Source of the DNA: Orbaceae bacterium ESL0721
GTDB taxonomy: Bacteria > Pseudomonadota > Gammaproteobacteria > Enterobacterales > Orbaceae
NCBI GenBank assembly: GCA_029433365.1
Contig: JAQTHZ010000001.1
Span: 372,001-436,000 of the forward strand
Length of the DNA: 64,000 bases
Direction: 5' to 3'
Part shown: piece after piece, positions 37,298 to 47,945 of the stretch
Layout of the letters: every line of letters begins with the position of its first letter
Numbering within the stretch: position 1 is the first letter of the stretch
Made by a program: the position numbers and the translations under genes
The notes under the pieces: model-generated
What the model saw: the letters and a program-made list of their open reading frames with translations, nothing else
Database searches by the model: none
What the model was told of the DNA's origin: nothing

Positions 37298-39151
37298 CTA
37301 GGCTGTTTTTAATGCTTCATGTAACTTTTTATAAACAGTCAATAACTGCTGATGGGCGGTAAACTGTTGTTCATTTTTATTACCATTTGAACAGTGATCG
37401 TCGGTTAAATTACAGTTATCTAAGCCGAAGAACCGTTTTTCCCCTGTTGCATATTGCCACATTGTTGTTACCAATTTTTCACCATACATCATATTAAAGG
37501 CGTCTTGATAATTGGCAAATTCGTCTATTCCGCGTGTTAATATAAAATCGACTAAAGTTTGTAGCGCGCGATAGGCTTGATATCGAGACTTAGAGAAGAC
37601 GGACTCATTCATCTCAAGCGTCCAATCGATCCACTCTTTCGCTTGATCAAGATCGCCACCAGCCAGAGCAAGCATCGCCTTTAACTCGCCGATACGCAGC
37701 GTCCACCACACCAAATCACCCTCTTTACCGGTCGCAAGTCCAAGCAGTTCACGCAGACGCGCTGCATCATCAAGGCTCGCCTCATCAAGCGTCTCAATCA
37801 TTGATAGATATTGCGCTTTTGACAATTTTGTATAAGGGAGTGAGAGAATCTGATCGCGTAAATTTATCGCCATATTATTATTGGCATAGATGAGATCTTC
37901 AGGCGGGTAGATTTCTGACATCCCAACTGCCAAAATACGGCAGGCATAAACACCAAGATGCTGATAATCCATAATTAAAACATCAACATGGTGTTGCTTG
38001 CAAATAGCCATCAAACTATCGAACTCCTGCTCGGTTTTTTGTATCGAATTTGTTTTTATCGAACTGGTTTGTGCTGCACTATTTTGGTCTGATATGGCAG
38101 GATCGACAGAAAAATTCCAATCAACAAAATCATAATCGTGCTGCTTGTTAAAGAGATCCCATGAAATTAAACCACTTGAATCGATAAAATGGGTCTCTAA
38201 GTTGCTGAGATCAGCAACCTCATCATTATCAAAACTTGGCGGTGAAAAGACATCTAGATCTTTTAAACTTCGCCCTTGCAATAATTCTGTCACTGTTCGC
38301 TCTAACGCGACACCAAAATTGGGATGGGCACCAAATGAGGCATAACAAGTCCCATTGTTAGGGTTAAATAAAACAACCGAGATAACAGGGAATTGACCAC
38401 CTAGCGATGCATCAAAACAGTAGATCGGAAACCCCTCTTGCTTTAGGGTTTCAATAGCTGCAACAACCGTTGGATAACGATTTAAGATATCATCAGGAAT
38501 GGTTGGCAGACTGATAGCTTCGGCAATAATCCTATTTTTAACATACCGTTCAAAAATTTCAGATAGCGCCTGTACCCGTGCCTCATTTTGGGTATTACCC
38601 GCTGACATACCGTTAGAGGCATAAAGATTTGCAATAAGATTGACAGGCAGATAGATGGTTTGCTTATCAGTTTGATTAATGAAAGGTAAAGCTACGATGC
38701 CGCGCTCACGATTACTCGACTGTAGATCAATTAAATCGGTTGCAGAGAGTTCACCATCGGGATCATAAAAAACGCGTAACTTTTCTGATAAGATCCCTTC
38801 TGGGAGCGAGTTATCATCAGGAATAGGGAACCATTTTTCAGTTGGATAGTGGACAAAATCTGCATTAGCTGCCTCCTTCCCTAAAAAGAAGTCAGAGAAA
38901 AAATAGTTGGTAGATAAACGTTCAAAATACTCCCCTAATGCCGATGCTAAAGCCGCTTTTTTACTAGCACCTTTACCGTTAGCAAAGCAGAGTGGGCAAG
39001 CAATATTTTGGATATGTACTGACCAGACATTGGGTACGGGATTTAACCAAGATGCCTCTTTAACTTCAAGTCCATATTTTTCTAGCTGTTCATAAAAATA
39101 GTTAATAGAATCTTCTAGGGCGGCATCTTTACCAGTAATATAGGTTTTCAT
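37298..39151 (-). CDS. ycaO: YcaO (ribosomal S12 methylthiotransferase accessory protein)
   Basis: ATP-dependent cyclodehydratase-fold protein; E. coli YcaO aids beta-methylthiolation of ribosomal protein S12 by RimO. YcaO domain with NGKGASKKAALASALGEYFERLSTNYF, SNGMSAGNTQNEARVQALSEIFERYVKN, and THFIDSSGLISWDLF; C-terminal TPR-like helices (RELLGLATGKEGDLVWWTLRIGELKAMLALAGGDL). 617 residues against 586 in E. coli. The excess is mostly an insertion of about 25 residues after VDWNFS (around residues 350-375), containing SSIKTNSIQK. No precursor peptide or other TOMM gene is nearby, so this is the housekeeping type. Confidence 0.93.
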   Translation of the reverse strand: MKTYITGKDAALEDSINYFYEQLEKYGLEVKEASWLNPVPNVWSVHIQNIACPLCFANGKGASKKAALASALGEYFERLSTNYFFSDFFLGKEAANADFVHYPTEKWFPIPDDNSLPEGILSEKLRVFYDPDGELSATDLIDLQSSNRERGIVALPFINQTDKQTIYLPVNLIANLYASNGMSAGNTQNEARVQALSEIFERYVKNRIIAEAISLPTIPDDILNRYPTVVAAIETLKQEGFPIYCFDASLGGQFPVISVVLFNPNNGTCYASFGAHPNFGVALERTVTELLQGRSLKDLDVFSPPSFDNDEVADLSNLETHFIDSSGLISWDLFNKQHDYDFVDWNFSVDPAISDQNSAAQTSSIKTNSIQKTEQEFDSLMAICKQHHVDVLIMDYQHLGVYACRILAVGMSEIYPPEDLIYANNNMAINLRDQILSLPYTKLSKAQYLSMIETLDEASLDDAARLRELLGLATGKEGDLVWWTLRIGELKAMLALAGGDLDQAKEWIDWTLEMNESVFSKSRYQAYRALQTLVDFILTRGIDEFANYQDAFNMMYGEKLVTTMWQYATGEKRFFGLDNCNLTDDHCSNGNKNEQQFTAHQQLLTVYKKLHEALKTA

Positions 39152-39267
39152 AAGTTCTCTTATCAGTCTCTTTTAGGTCTCTTAAATAAATCTTGTAAAA
39201 TGAGTGATATTGCGCATAAGTTCCAGATAGGTGCGCTAAATATCATCTAAAGGGTTTTTTACTTATT

Positions 39268-39328
39268 TAGTTAAAATCTAACTAGTTAAAATCTAGTTAG
39301 TTAAAATTTAAGTTAATTAGAATCTAAG
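39268..39328. repeat. 15-bp tandem array abutting tsaD 3' end
   Basis: Three near-identical units of TAGTTAAAATCTAAC type (39268, 39283, 39298) followed by a fourth, diverged unit that is the end of tsaD itself, including its stop codon. The spacer array looks derived from the gene's 3' terminal sequence. Confidence 0.75.
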
Positions 39329-40347
39329 TTGGTTAAATTATTCAGTGGCCAACGCGGTTTGACCTCAATCGACAGTGGAGCATTTTGCCCCTCTTTTAAA
39401 TGGATCATTCCCGCATAGGCAATCATGGCACCATTGTCGGTACAAAATTCCAGTCGCGGGTAGTGCACAGTGCCATTACGTTGCTGCATCAACTCTTTTA
39501 ACTTATGACGTAAAGTTTTATTAGCACTAACACCGCCTGCAATTACCAGCCGTTTAAATCCCGTATGTTCAAGTGCTCGCCGTGATTTGATAACTAACGT
39601 ATCAACTAACGCATCTTCAAATGCTCTGGCTATATCGGCTTTGGTCTGCTGATCGAGCTCCCCTTTTTCACTATTTTTTATTAGCGTGTTAGCCGCAAAG
39701 GTTTTGAGTCCAGAAAAACTGAAATCCAATCCTGGTCGATCAGTCATTGGTCTTGGAAAGTGGAAACGGGTGCCATCCCCAGACTCAGCAAGTTTTGACA
39801 ATTTAGCGCCACCTGGGTAGTCAAGCCCAAGCAGTTTGGCTGTTTTATCAAATGCTTCGCCGGCCGCATCATCAATGGACTCACCCAATAAGGTATATTG
39901 ACCAATTCCAGTTACGCTAATTAGCTGGGTATGACCACCCGAAACAAGCAGAGCTACAAAGGGGAATTGTGGCGGATTTTCTTCAAGCATCGGAGCAAGC
40001 AGATGCCCTTCCATATGGTGCACAGCAATGGCTGGAACCTGCCATGCATAAGCGAGGGAACGACCTATTGAGGCACCCACTAATAACGCCCCGATTAAAC
40101 CGGGACCTGCGGTATATGCAACAGCATCAATATCCTTTGCTGTGAGGTTGGACTCTTTTAGTGCAGCTTGAATTAACGGGATCGTTTTACGAATATGGTC
40201 GCGCGATGCAAGTTCAGGAACAACACCACCATAATCGGCATGTAGTTTAATCTGTGAATAGAGTTGATTAGCAATTAAACCTTGTTGATCATCATATATA
40301 GCAACGCCAGTCTCATCACATGAGGTCTCGATACCCAAAATTTTCAT
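39313..40347 (-). CDS. tsaD: tRNA N6-adenosine threonylcarbamoyltransferase TsaD
   Basis: Transfers threonylcarbamoyl to A37 of ANN-decoding tRNAs, with TsaB and TsaE. ASKHA fold: [19 protein letters not shown], metal-binding [32 protein letters not shown] and [13 protein letters not shown]. 344 residues (E. coli 337). It starts two bases after the yacG stop, so the two are cotranscribed. Confidence 0.97.
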   Translation of the reverse strand: MKILGIETSCDETGVAIYDDQQGLIANQLYSQIKLHADYGGVVPELASRDHIRKTIPLIQAALKESNLTAKDIDAVAYTAGPGLIGALLVGASIGRSLAYAWQVPAIAVHHMEGHLLAPMLEENPPQFPFVALLVSGGHTQLISVTGIGQYTLLGESIDDAAGEAFDKTAKLLGLDYPGGAKLSKLAESGDGTRFHFPRPMTDRPGLDFSFSGLKTFAANTLIKNSEKGELDQQTKADIARAFEDALVDTLVIKSRRALEHTGFKRLVIAGGVSANKTLRHKLKELMQQRNGTVHYPRLEFCTDNGAMIAYAGMIHLKEGQNAPLSIEVKPRWPLNNLTNLDSN

Positions 40348-40349
40348 CG

Positions 40350-40580
40350 TTAATCATCCCTACCTGTTTGGTCTGAATTTAAGGGCTGCTCACTCCAGTA
40401 CTCCTCTTCAGAAATATCTTTATCAGGAATCCGGTGTGATTCAGCTGCCCATTCACCTAAGTCAATCAATTGACACCGTTTACTACAAAATGGTCGAAAC
40501 GGGCTATTTTCGCTCCATTCAACCAATTTTTGACAGGTGGGGCATTTAACAGTAAGTGTGGCGTTGGAATCTCTATTCAT
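40350..40580 (-). CDS. yacG: DNA gyrase inhibitor YacG (zinc-binding)
   Basis: Small zinc-finger protein that inhibits gyrase in E. coli. The four zinc cysteines are in [12 protein letters not shown] and [24 protein letters not shown], the diagnostic YacG block. 76 residues. Between coaE and tsaD on the same strand; the zapD gene that lies between coaE and yacG in E. coli is absent here. Confidence 0.93.
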   Translation of the reverse strand: MNRDSNATLTVKCPTCQKLVEWSENSPFRPFCSKRCQLIDLGEWAAESHRIPDKDISEEEYWSEQPLNSDQTGRDD

Positions 40581-40595
40581 ATCTAATTGGTATCT

Positions 40596-40640
40596 AAGTT
40601 AGTTGGAAATAAGTTAGTTGGAAATAAGTTAGTTGGAAAT
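40596..40640. repeat. 15-bp tandem repeat upstream of yacG
   Basis: Three exact copies of AAGTTAGTTGGAAAT (40596, 40611, 40626), between the coaE stop and the yacG start, within 16 bp of the latter. Confidence 0.9.
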
Positions 40641-40723
40641 AAAATTATTTTAAAAAAAGTTAATTGGTTAAACACAGTTTTGTTATATAAAATTTTGTTA
40701 AATAAAGTTTAATTAAATACATT

Positions 40724-41320
40724 TTAATTAAATAACATAAGGTAATGTTGATGTAATTTGGCAACTTGGTTCGCTAAATCGGCTAAATTGCCCTCATTCT
40801 TAATCACATCATTGGCGAAGGCAAGCCGTTTTTCGTTCGAAGTTTGTGCTTGTACCATCTTCATCGCTAATGGTTCATCGATATGATCACGCATAATCAG
40901 TCTCTCTAGCTGTAATATCGGGGAGGTCTCGATGATTAAGATGCGATCAGCAAACGAAGTTAGCCTATTTTCAATTAATAGTGGAATCACCCATAGTAGA
41001 TAAGGGGCATTAATCTCCGCTATCTGTTTACTGGTCTCAGATGCAATAAGGGGGTGTAATAGACTATTTAACCACAAGCGCTCATGATCGTTATTAAAGA
41101 TGATTTCACGAAGCTGAGAACGATCTAACTCGCCAGTAGGTAATAGGATCTCATCACTAAAGTGGTGAACGATCTCAACAAATGCTGCGCTATCAGGTGC
41201 TACCACTTGCCGAGCGATAAGATCAGCATCAATAATCGGCACACCTAACTTTGCAAAAAGGTTGGCTATGGTGGTTTTTCCACTAGCAATGCCACCACTT
41301 AAGGCAACAACAAAAGGCAT
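40724..41320 (-). CDS. coaE: Dephospho-CoA kinase
   Basis: Last step of coenzyme A synthesis. P-loop VALSGGIASGKTTIANLF at the N-terminus, IDADLIARQVV, LLHPLIASET and WVIPLLIENRL. The start at 41320 (MPFVVALSGG) gives 198 residues and matches E. coli CoaE; the 58 in-frame codons upstream encode a hydrophobic extension unlike the family. The upstream region 41321-41583 contains degenerate GTAGGAAC/GCAGGAAC repeats (near 41378-41400) and no gene. Confidence 0.94.
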   Translation of the reverse strand: MPFVVALSGGIASGKTTIANLFAKLGVPIIDADLIARQVVAPDSAAFVEIVHHFSDEILLPTGELDRSQLREIIFNNDHERLWLNSLLHPLIASETSKQIAEINAPYLLWVIPLLIENRLTSFADRILIIETSPILQLERLIMRDHIDEPLAMKMVQAQTSNEKRLAFANDVIKNEGNLADLANQVAKLHQHYLMLFN

Positions 41321-41583
41321 AATATAGCCCAAATTCATCAAAAAATATGGCGGTATTATAACATAGGAACTAAATAGTAGGAACGAAGTAGCAGGAACAT
41401 TGTAAGCAGAACAATGTAGCATCGACAATGAAACAGGTACAAAATAGCAAGCGCTAAATAGCAATGAATAAGTAGACTGAAGCGTATCGTTCAATATAGA
41501 TGTGGCTAACTTATTATCGTTAAGCTAATTAAGACCTATTTAAAATAAATGATTAGCAACAAAGTGATAACTAATGTTAAAGT

Positions 41584-42657
41584 TTAATTATCACTTTTTT
41601 CAAGTTCATCCAAATAGGCTTTGGCATCAACATCGCCTTGATCGGCTGCCTTTCTAAACCAGTAGAGTGCCTGCTCTCTACTCTTCTTGATGCCTTCACC
41701 CTCGAGGTATTTGATTGCTAAATTGTATTGCGCATCAACACTGCCCTGCTCTGCTGCCTTAGTGTACCAAGCTACAGCTTTTGAGGCATCTTTCTCAACG
41801 CCACCACCAACATCATACAAAACACCAATATCATATTGGGCATCAGTACTGCCCGCTTCCGCCGCTTGGGTAAACCATTTAGCTGCTTTAACATTATCTG
41901 GTTTTGTCCCTGTGCCGGTCGCATACATGATGCCAAGATTATACATAGCAGGTACATAACCCTGCTCGGCTGATTGGGTATAAAAATAGATAGCGGCAAC
42001 ATAATCCTGTGTGAGTCCATCACCATATTGTGACATCAAACCTAAATAGTATTGTGCCTCACTGTTGGCATATTTTGCTGCCTTACTAAACCAATCAGCA
42101 GCAGCCATCTTATCCTCTTTAACACCATCACCAAAATAGTACATCACCCCAAGATTAAGGTAAGCATCTGAGATACCTTGATCCCCTGCTTTAGTGAAAT
42201 ACCAGATTGCTTTAGGGATATTTTTATCTGTCCCTTCACCATTTTTTAACATTAGACCTAAATTATATTGTGCTAGCGCGTAATTCTGTTCTGCTGCTAA
42301 TTTATAAATAGCTAAAGCCTGTTTTAAATCTGGTTGAACACCATATCCATTTTGATACATATAAGCTAAATTATTTTGCGCTTTTGCTAACCCCTGCTCA
42401 GCCGCTTTTTGAAACCAGAAGACAGCACGAATATTGTTCGCTTCGACCCCTTTACCTTGTTGATAGATATTGCCTAGCTGAAATTGGGAATCTTTATCGC
42501 CCCGTTCAGCAGATAAGGTTAAAGTTGCGATGAAAGATTGGGGATCTTGAATACTCACATCTGCTTCTATACGAGATTTATTGGACTCTTTTGGGTTAAG
42601 ATCAGCCGAAACAGTAAAGGTAAAGAGTAATATCAATAAGCAAGACAATCTTTTCAT
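41584..42657 (-). CDS. Secreted Sel1-repeat (SLR) protein
   Basis: 357 residues with signal peptide MKRLSCLLILLFTFTVSADL, then about eight to nine 36-residue Sel1-like repeats (pattern A-x-x-x-L-G-x-x-Y-x-x-G-x-G-V-x-x-D-x-x-x-A-x-x-W-F-x-K-A-A-x-Q-G). SLR proteins are helical scaffolds for protein-protein contacts; some act in stress signalling or host interaction. The start at 42657 is chosen for the signal peptide; the 41 in-frame codons upstream are not of secreted type. A second, shorter Sel1 gene lies at 51959. Confidence 0.85.
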   Translation of the reverse strand: MKRLSCLLILLFTFTVSADLNPKESNKSRIEADVSIQDPQSFIATLTLSAERGDKDSQFQLGNIYQQGKGVEANNIRAVFWFQKAAEQGLAKAQNNLAYMYQNGYGVQPDLKQALAIYKLAAEQNYALAQYNLGLMLKNGEGTDKNIPKAIWYFTKAGDQGISDAYLNLGVMYYFGDGVKEDKMAAADWFSKAAKYANSEAQYYLGLMSQYGDGLTQDYVAAIYFYTQSAEQGYVPAMYNLGIMYATGTGTKPDNVKAAKWFTQAAEAGSTDAQYDIGVLYDVGGGVEKDASKAVAWYTKAAEQGSVDAQYNLAIKYLEGEGIKKSREQALYWFRKAADQGDVDAKAYLDELEKSDN

Positions 42658-43125
42658 ATTTAATAAATAGCTTTTATAATCGATAGGTGACAATTTGTGG
42701 CAATTATACATAAATGTGTTACTAACGAACAGCCTTATTCGTTTGCAAATAGTACAAATTATAAAAAAGTTTTCTTCCACTTTTTTAGTTTTTACACATT
42801 AAATTTTGGCTATCTATGCAACTTTTTTGATAAACACACACAGATTTAATTGATTCATAAACGTTATTTATATCAATAATCTTATTCAGCCAAAAAATCT
42901 TTATAAATAACTATGTCAATTAATAAGTCAGTTAATAATCCCATTACTTTTACCAATACATTATTAATGATGTTATCAATATGATTGCAATAATTTCTGT
43001 TAAAAAATAATCTATTGCATTCAAAATGGTTATATTATAGACTGATTTATACGATAAATTGTTAACATTAAATTAACAAAATATTTACATTCACATCTTT
43101 TCATAAGATGGATCACGATGAGCCG

Positions 43126-43172
43126 AAACCGGTGTCACCTATTCTAATCTAAATAGTAAAAGGAGACGGTTT
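43126..43172 (+). promoter_or_regulatory. Leader stem-loop enclosing a Shine-Dalgarno
   Basis: AAACCG (43126-43131) pairs with CGGTTT (43167-43172), which ends directly at the ATG of the small leader ORF. Inside, CTATT (43139-43143) pairs with AATAG (43152-43156). The ribosome-binding sequence AGGAGA (43161-43166) lies within the closing stem-loop and also faces CACCT at 43136-43140. The structure could control translation of the leader peptide. Confidence 0.4.
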
Positions 43173-43229
43173 ATGAGTTGCACAAGAAATGACATCAAGT
43201 GGTGTCTGCCCCACCAAAAGTTCACTTAA
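43173..43229 (+). CDS. Putative 18-residue leader peptide upstream of aspT
   Basis: ATG at 43173 behind AAAAGGAGACGG encodes MSCTRNDIKWCLPHQKFT and stops. A small hairpin (TGGTG 43200-43204 / CACCA 43212-43216) lies inside the ORF. The ribosome-binding site is stronger than that of aspT itself, which argues it is translated. No similarity to a known leader peptide was recognised. Confidence 0.4.
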   Translation: MSCTRNDIKWCLPHQKFT

Positions 43230-43342
43230 AAAAGTTCATATAATAAAAGTTCACATAACATTCACATAACAACAGTTAATTCTATACAAAAGTAGTTAGT
43301 TCCAACACAAGGTATTATTAAATTTTAGTGAGGATTATTGCT

Positions 43343-45031
43343 ATGTTAGATTGGATTCAAAAGGAGCTGCAACACTCTCCAATAATATTACTTTTCCTAT
43401 CAGTCGCTTGTGGTTATCTGATTGGTAGAATTAAGTTTGGTAAATTTCAGTTAGGTAATGTTGCAGGCTCTTTGATTGCAGCTGTTATCTTTAGTCTTGT
43501 CGGTGTCTCTGTTGATAGTGGAATAAATGCCCTACTATTTGCACTGTTCATCTACGCAGTTGGTTTTCAAAGTGGACCACAATTTTTTAAATCACTAGGT
43601 ATTAAGACACTTCGCGAAATAGTTCTTGCCCTCTTTGTTGCTATTGTCGGACTAATTACTGTGGTAGTAATGGCAAAATGGTTCCATGTGGACAAAGGGT
43701 TAGCAGCGGGTCTTGCCGCTGGTGGATTGACACAATCAGCCATAATTGGTACAGCTAGTGATGCACTTACCCATTTAGGTTTATCAGCTGATCAAGTACG
43801 ACTTTTACAAGGCAATGTTGCCATTGGTTATGCAGTTACCTATATTTTTGGTTCATTAGGTACCATTATTATCTGCGTTAATATCCTCCCATATTTTATG
43901 AAAAATGGTATTCGTGATGATGCTGTAAAAGCTGAATCTGAACAACTAAAAGGTGCGGTTATTCTGCAAGATGGTCAAGTTAAAAGTCTGCATGACCTCA
44001 TTGGTCGAGTCTATCGACTCTCATTAGCAAATCCGCAAACAGTCCATATGTTGGAGCAGAACTTCCCCGGTATTACTGTTGAACGAATCAAACGACGAAA
44101 TAGTTTAATTAATGTCACCCCAGATACTAGGTTGTCAAAAAACGATATTATTTTAGTTGTTGGAGCACGTCCTGCGGTCATCTCAGCAGCACCAAAATTG
44201 GGTGAAGAGTTACAAGATGAGTCAGGAATGGATGTGGTTATGGATAGACGCGAAGTGGTGTTACATAATCAAAAATATGAGCACTATAAACTCTCTCAAT
44301 TATGCAATATTGGCACGGTGATTAATATCGCTCATGGTGTCTACCTTACTGGTATTCAACGTGACGGCAAAACAGTACCGCTTAATGATGATACCGTTTT
44401 AGAAGAGAAAGATGTGCTATCTCTGTACGGTTCTGAACGCGATCTACAGAATGTCGTTAATGAACTTGGTGACATTATTCCTATTAGTAATAAGACAGAC
44501 TGGACCTATCACGGTTTTGGTATTGTCTGCGGATTACTTATCGGATTAGTGGTAATTACAGTCGGTGGTATTCCTATCACTTTAGGAGCTGGTGGTGGTG
44601 CGCTACTATCTGGGTTAGTTTTTGGTTGGTTCCGCAGCCGTCATCAATTAATCGGTAATATGCCAGTTGCTGCCTCTACGCTACTTAAAGATTTTGGTCT
44701 AGCTGGCTTTGTTGCTGCCGTAGGTTTGCAGACAGGTTTACAAGCGATTACCACTATTGAGAAGAGCGGATTCTCCCTCTTTTTAATCGGTTTAGTTGTG
44801 ACTATTGTCCCACTTATGCTTGCTATCCCATTTGGTAAGTATATTTTAGGTTATAAAAATACCGCCGTTTTTGCCGGTGCCTTAGCAGGTTCCCGCAGTG
44901 CAAATCCGGCATTTGGCGGCATTTTAGATAAAGCTGGTAACTCTGTACCAACCACACCATTTGCCATTACTTATGCTTTGGCTAATGTTTTCCTTACTTT
45001 ACTCGGACCTTTAGTGGTCGCACTGGTATAA
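43343..45031 (+). CDS. aspT: Aspartate:alanine antiporter (AspT family)
   Basis: Exchanges external L-aspartate for internal L-alanine across the inner membrane. With AspD it forms a decarboxylation cycle that consumes a proton and generates proton motive force. AAE-type fold: N-terminal helices (about residues 13-190), a central cytosolic pair of TrkA_C/RCK-like domains (~200-370), and C-terminal helices, with GLAAGLAAGGLTQSAIIGTASDAL and FAGALAGSRSANPAFGGILDKAGNSVPT as the paired motifs. ATG 43343 follows GAGG; 562 residues. aspD follows after 51 bp. Confidence 0.92.
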   Translation: MLDWIQKELQHSPIILLFLSVACGYLIGRIKFGKFQLGNVAGSLIAAVIFSLVGVSVDSGINALLFALFIYAVGFQSGPQFFKSLGIKTLREIVLALFVAIVGLITVVVMAKWFHVDKGLAAGLAAGGLTQSAIIGTASDALTHLGLSADQVRLLQGNVAIGYAVTYIFGSLGTIIICVNILPYFMKNGIRDDAVKAESEQLKGAVILQDGQVKSLHDLIGRVYRLSLANPQTVHMLEQNFPGITVERIKRRNSLINVTPDTRLSKNDIILVVGARPAVISAAPKLGEELQDESGMDVVMDRREVVLHNQKYEHYKLSQLCNIGTVINIAHGVYLTGIQRDGKTVPLNDDTVLEEKDVLSLYGSERDLQNVVNELGDIIPISNKTDWTYHGFGIVCGLLIGLVVITVGGIPITLGAGGGALLSGLVFGWFRSRHQLIGNMPVAASTLLKDFGLAGFVAAVGLQTGLQAITTIEKSGFSLFLIGLVVTIVPLMLAIPFGKYILGYKNTAVFAGALAGSRSANPAFGGILDKAGNSVPTTPFAITYALANVFLTLLGPLVVALV

Positions 45032-45040
45032 CTGGTATAA

Positions 45041-46681
<1,641 letters not shown>

Positions 46682-46698
46682 ATTAACTATTTAACAGC

Positions 46699-46733
46699 AA
46701 AAAAGCGAAGTCAATCTGGCTTCGCTTTTTTTT
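46699..46733 (+). terminator. Terminator of aspT-aspD
   Basis: A-run then GCGAAG (46705-46710) pairing with CTTCGC (46720-46725), followed by eight T. Confidence 0.88.
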
Positions 46734-46750
46734 ACTGTTTTTTATTTTTT

Positions 46751-46764
46751 GCTTTAGGGTTGAT
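46751..46764 (+). repeat. Solitary GCTTTAGGGTTGAT unit
   Basis: Exact single copy of the 14-bp unit that is tandemly repeated at 8904-9068, located 18 bp beyond the aspD terminator. Confidence 0.8.
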
Positions 46765-46970
46765 GAATCTATCACCATTTATTAATAGTGATATGTTTGG
46801 TATGAATAATTTTGTATGAATTAATTTGTTTGAATAAATTTGTTTGTAGAGACATCTATATTCATACTTATATAAATAAATATATCCCAACTTACATAAA
46901 AAAACGACATTATCGAATAAGTTTTGAAATTTAGATAACTTATTCTATATAATAGACCTGTTTTTTATTC

Positions 46971-47055
46971 GACTCGGGGTGCCAATTATCAATAGATAAT
47001 CGGCTGAGATCTCACCCGCAGAACCTGATCTGGATTATGCCAGCGTAGGGAAGTC
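46971..47055 (+). promoter_or_regulatory. TPP riboswitch (THI element)
   Basis: Thiamine pyrophosphate aptamer with its conserved blocks in order: ACTCGGGGTGCC, CGGCTGAGA, ACCCGCAGAACCTGATCTGG and GCCAGCGTAGGGAAG. TAGGGAAG at 47046-47053, the 3' end of the aptamer, can pair with CTTCCCTA at 47095-47102, just upstream of the thiM ribosome-binding site GAGGAAAG. Ligand binding could therefore switch access to the thiM start. A GTGC/GCAC hairpin lies between. Confidence 0.95.
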
Positions 47056-47127
47056 TACTTAGTGTGCAATCTTTATCGCACCTACTTTAGTTACCTTCCC
47101 TAAGCTCAATTTATGAGGAAAGTAACA

Positions 47128-47928
47128 ATGCAACAACTATTCCCATCATCAACAGTTGATTTTCTAAAAACAGATAGCTCGCAACCCTACTTAGAAGCAG
47201 TTCAAACTAAACGCCCGCTCATTCACTGCATAACCAATAGCGTTGTCGAGAACTTTACTGCCAATATGCTACTAGCTATTGGCGCAAGCCCAGCCATGGT
47301 TACAGCTGAAGAGGAGGTGGCTAATTTTGTCAACATCGCTGATGGACTCTTAATCAATATTGGCACTGTAACAGCAACCACCGCTAAAAGTATGCTACTA
47401 GCTGCAAAAACAGCAAATATAGCTAAAAAACCGTGGGTCTTAGACCCTGTTGCAGTTGGCGCAGCGCTCCCTTTTCGGACTAACCTTGCCAAACAGTTAC
47501 TCACTTTACAGCCAACAGTTATACGTTGTAATGCCTCTGAAATTTTAATCTTGGATCAAAAACCGTCTAACGGGAAAGGGACAGATAGCCAAGATAGCCT
47601 CGCCTCTGCAATCTTATCGGCTGACGCTGTCGCTAAAGCGTTTAATAGTTGTGTGGTTGTAACTGGTGAGATTGACTATATCACCGATGGCACAACAAGA
47701 TTTTATGTGACTGGTGGTACGCCTGCTCTAACGCGCGTCACGGGTACTGGTTGTGGATTGTCAGCCTTAGTAGCTGCTTTTATTGCTAGCCACCAAAACC
47801 ACCTATCAGCTGCTGCAACTGCTTGTGCCTTAATGGCTAAAGCATCAGAAAATAGTTTAACAGATAGAGGTCTTGGCACTTTTGCCGTCTCACTGATCGA
47901 TAACTTATCGCAGCCACTATTTAACTAG
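47128..47928 (+). CDS. thiM: Hydroxyethylthiazole kinase
   Basis: Phosphorylates 4-methyl-5-hydroxyethylthiazole for thiamine salvage. CITNSVVENFTANMLLAIGASPAMV, WVLDPVAVGA, VVVTGEIDYITDG and RVTGTGCGLSALVAAF are family signatures. ATG 47128 has GAGGAAAG at the right distance; an ATG at 47113 would overlap that site. 266 residues. First gene of the TPP-riboswitch-controlled thiM-thiE-thiD operon. Confidence 0.95.
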   Translation: MQQLFPSSTVDFLKTDSSQPYLEAVQTKRPLIHCITNSVVENFTANMLLAIGASPAMVTAEEEVANFVNIADGLLINIGTVTATTAKSMLLAAKTANIAKKPWVLDPVAVGAALPFRTNLAKQLLTLQPTVIRCNASEILILDQKPSNGKGTDSQDSLASAILSADAVAKAFNSCVVVTGEIDYITDGTTRFYVTGGTPALTRVTGTGCGLSALVAAFIASHQNHLSAAATACALMAKASENSLTDRGLGTFAVSLIDNLSQPLFN

Positions 47929-47945
47929 ATCTAGGAGAAGCTGAT

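Larger units (their letters stand above)
42658..43342. other. 685-bp leader region before aspT
   Basis: AT-rich and gene-free up to about 43090. From 43095 to 43229 it is structured and G+C-richer, with a hairpin, a strong Shine-Dalgarno and an 18-codon ORF. From 43216 to 43275 three AAAGTTCA(C/T) copies and two TTCACATAAC copies occur. This looks like a long regulated 5' leader of aspT-aspD. Confidence 0.5.

Noticed and set aside
38442-38450. TTTAGGGTT inside ycaO
   Set aside because: It encodes conserved YcaO residues and lacks the ATG prefix of the dispersed 13-mer; counted as chance.
37298-39151. YcaO as part of a ribosomal peptide (TOMM) cluster
   Set aside because: No precursor peptide, E1-like partner, dehydrogenase or exporter is adjacent, and the C-terminal helices are of the E. 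coli housekeeping type.
43114-43138. Hammerhead-ribozyme-like string (CGATGAG, GAAAC, GTC) in the aspT leader
   Set aside because: The invariant CUGAUGA core is not present (reads ACGATGA) and stem II would be too short; treated as coincidence.
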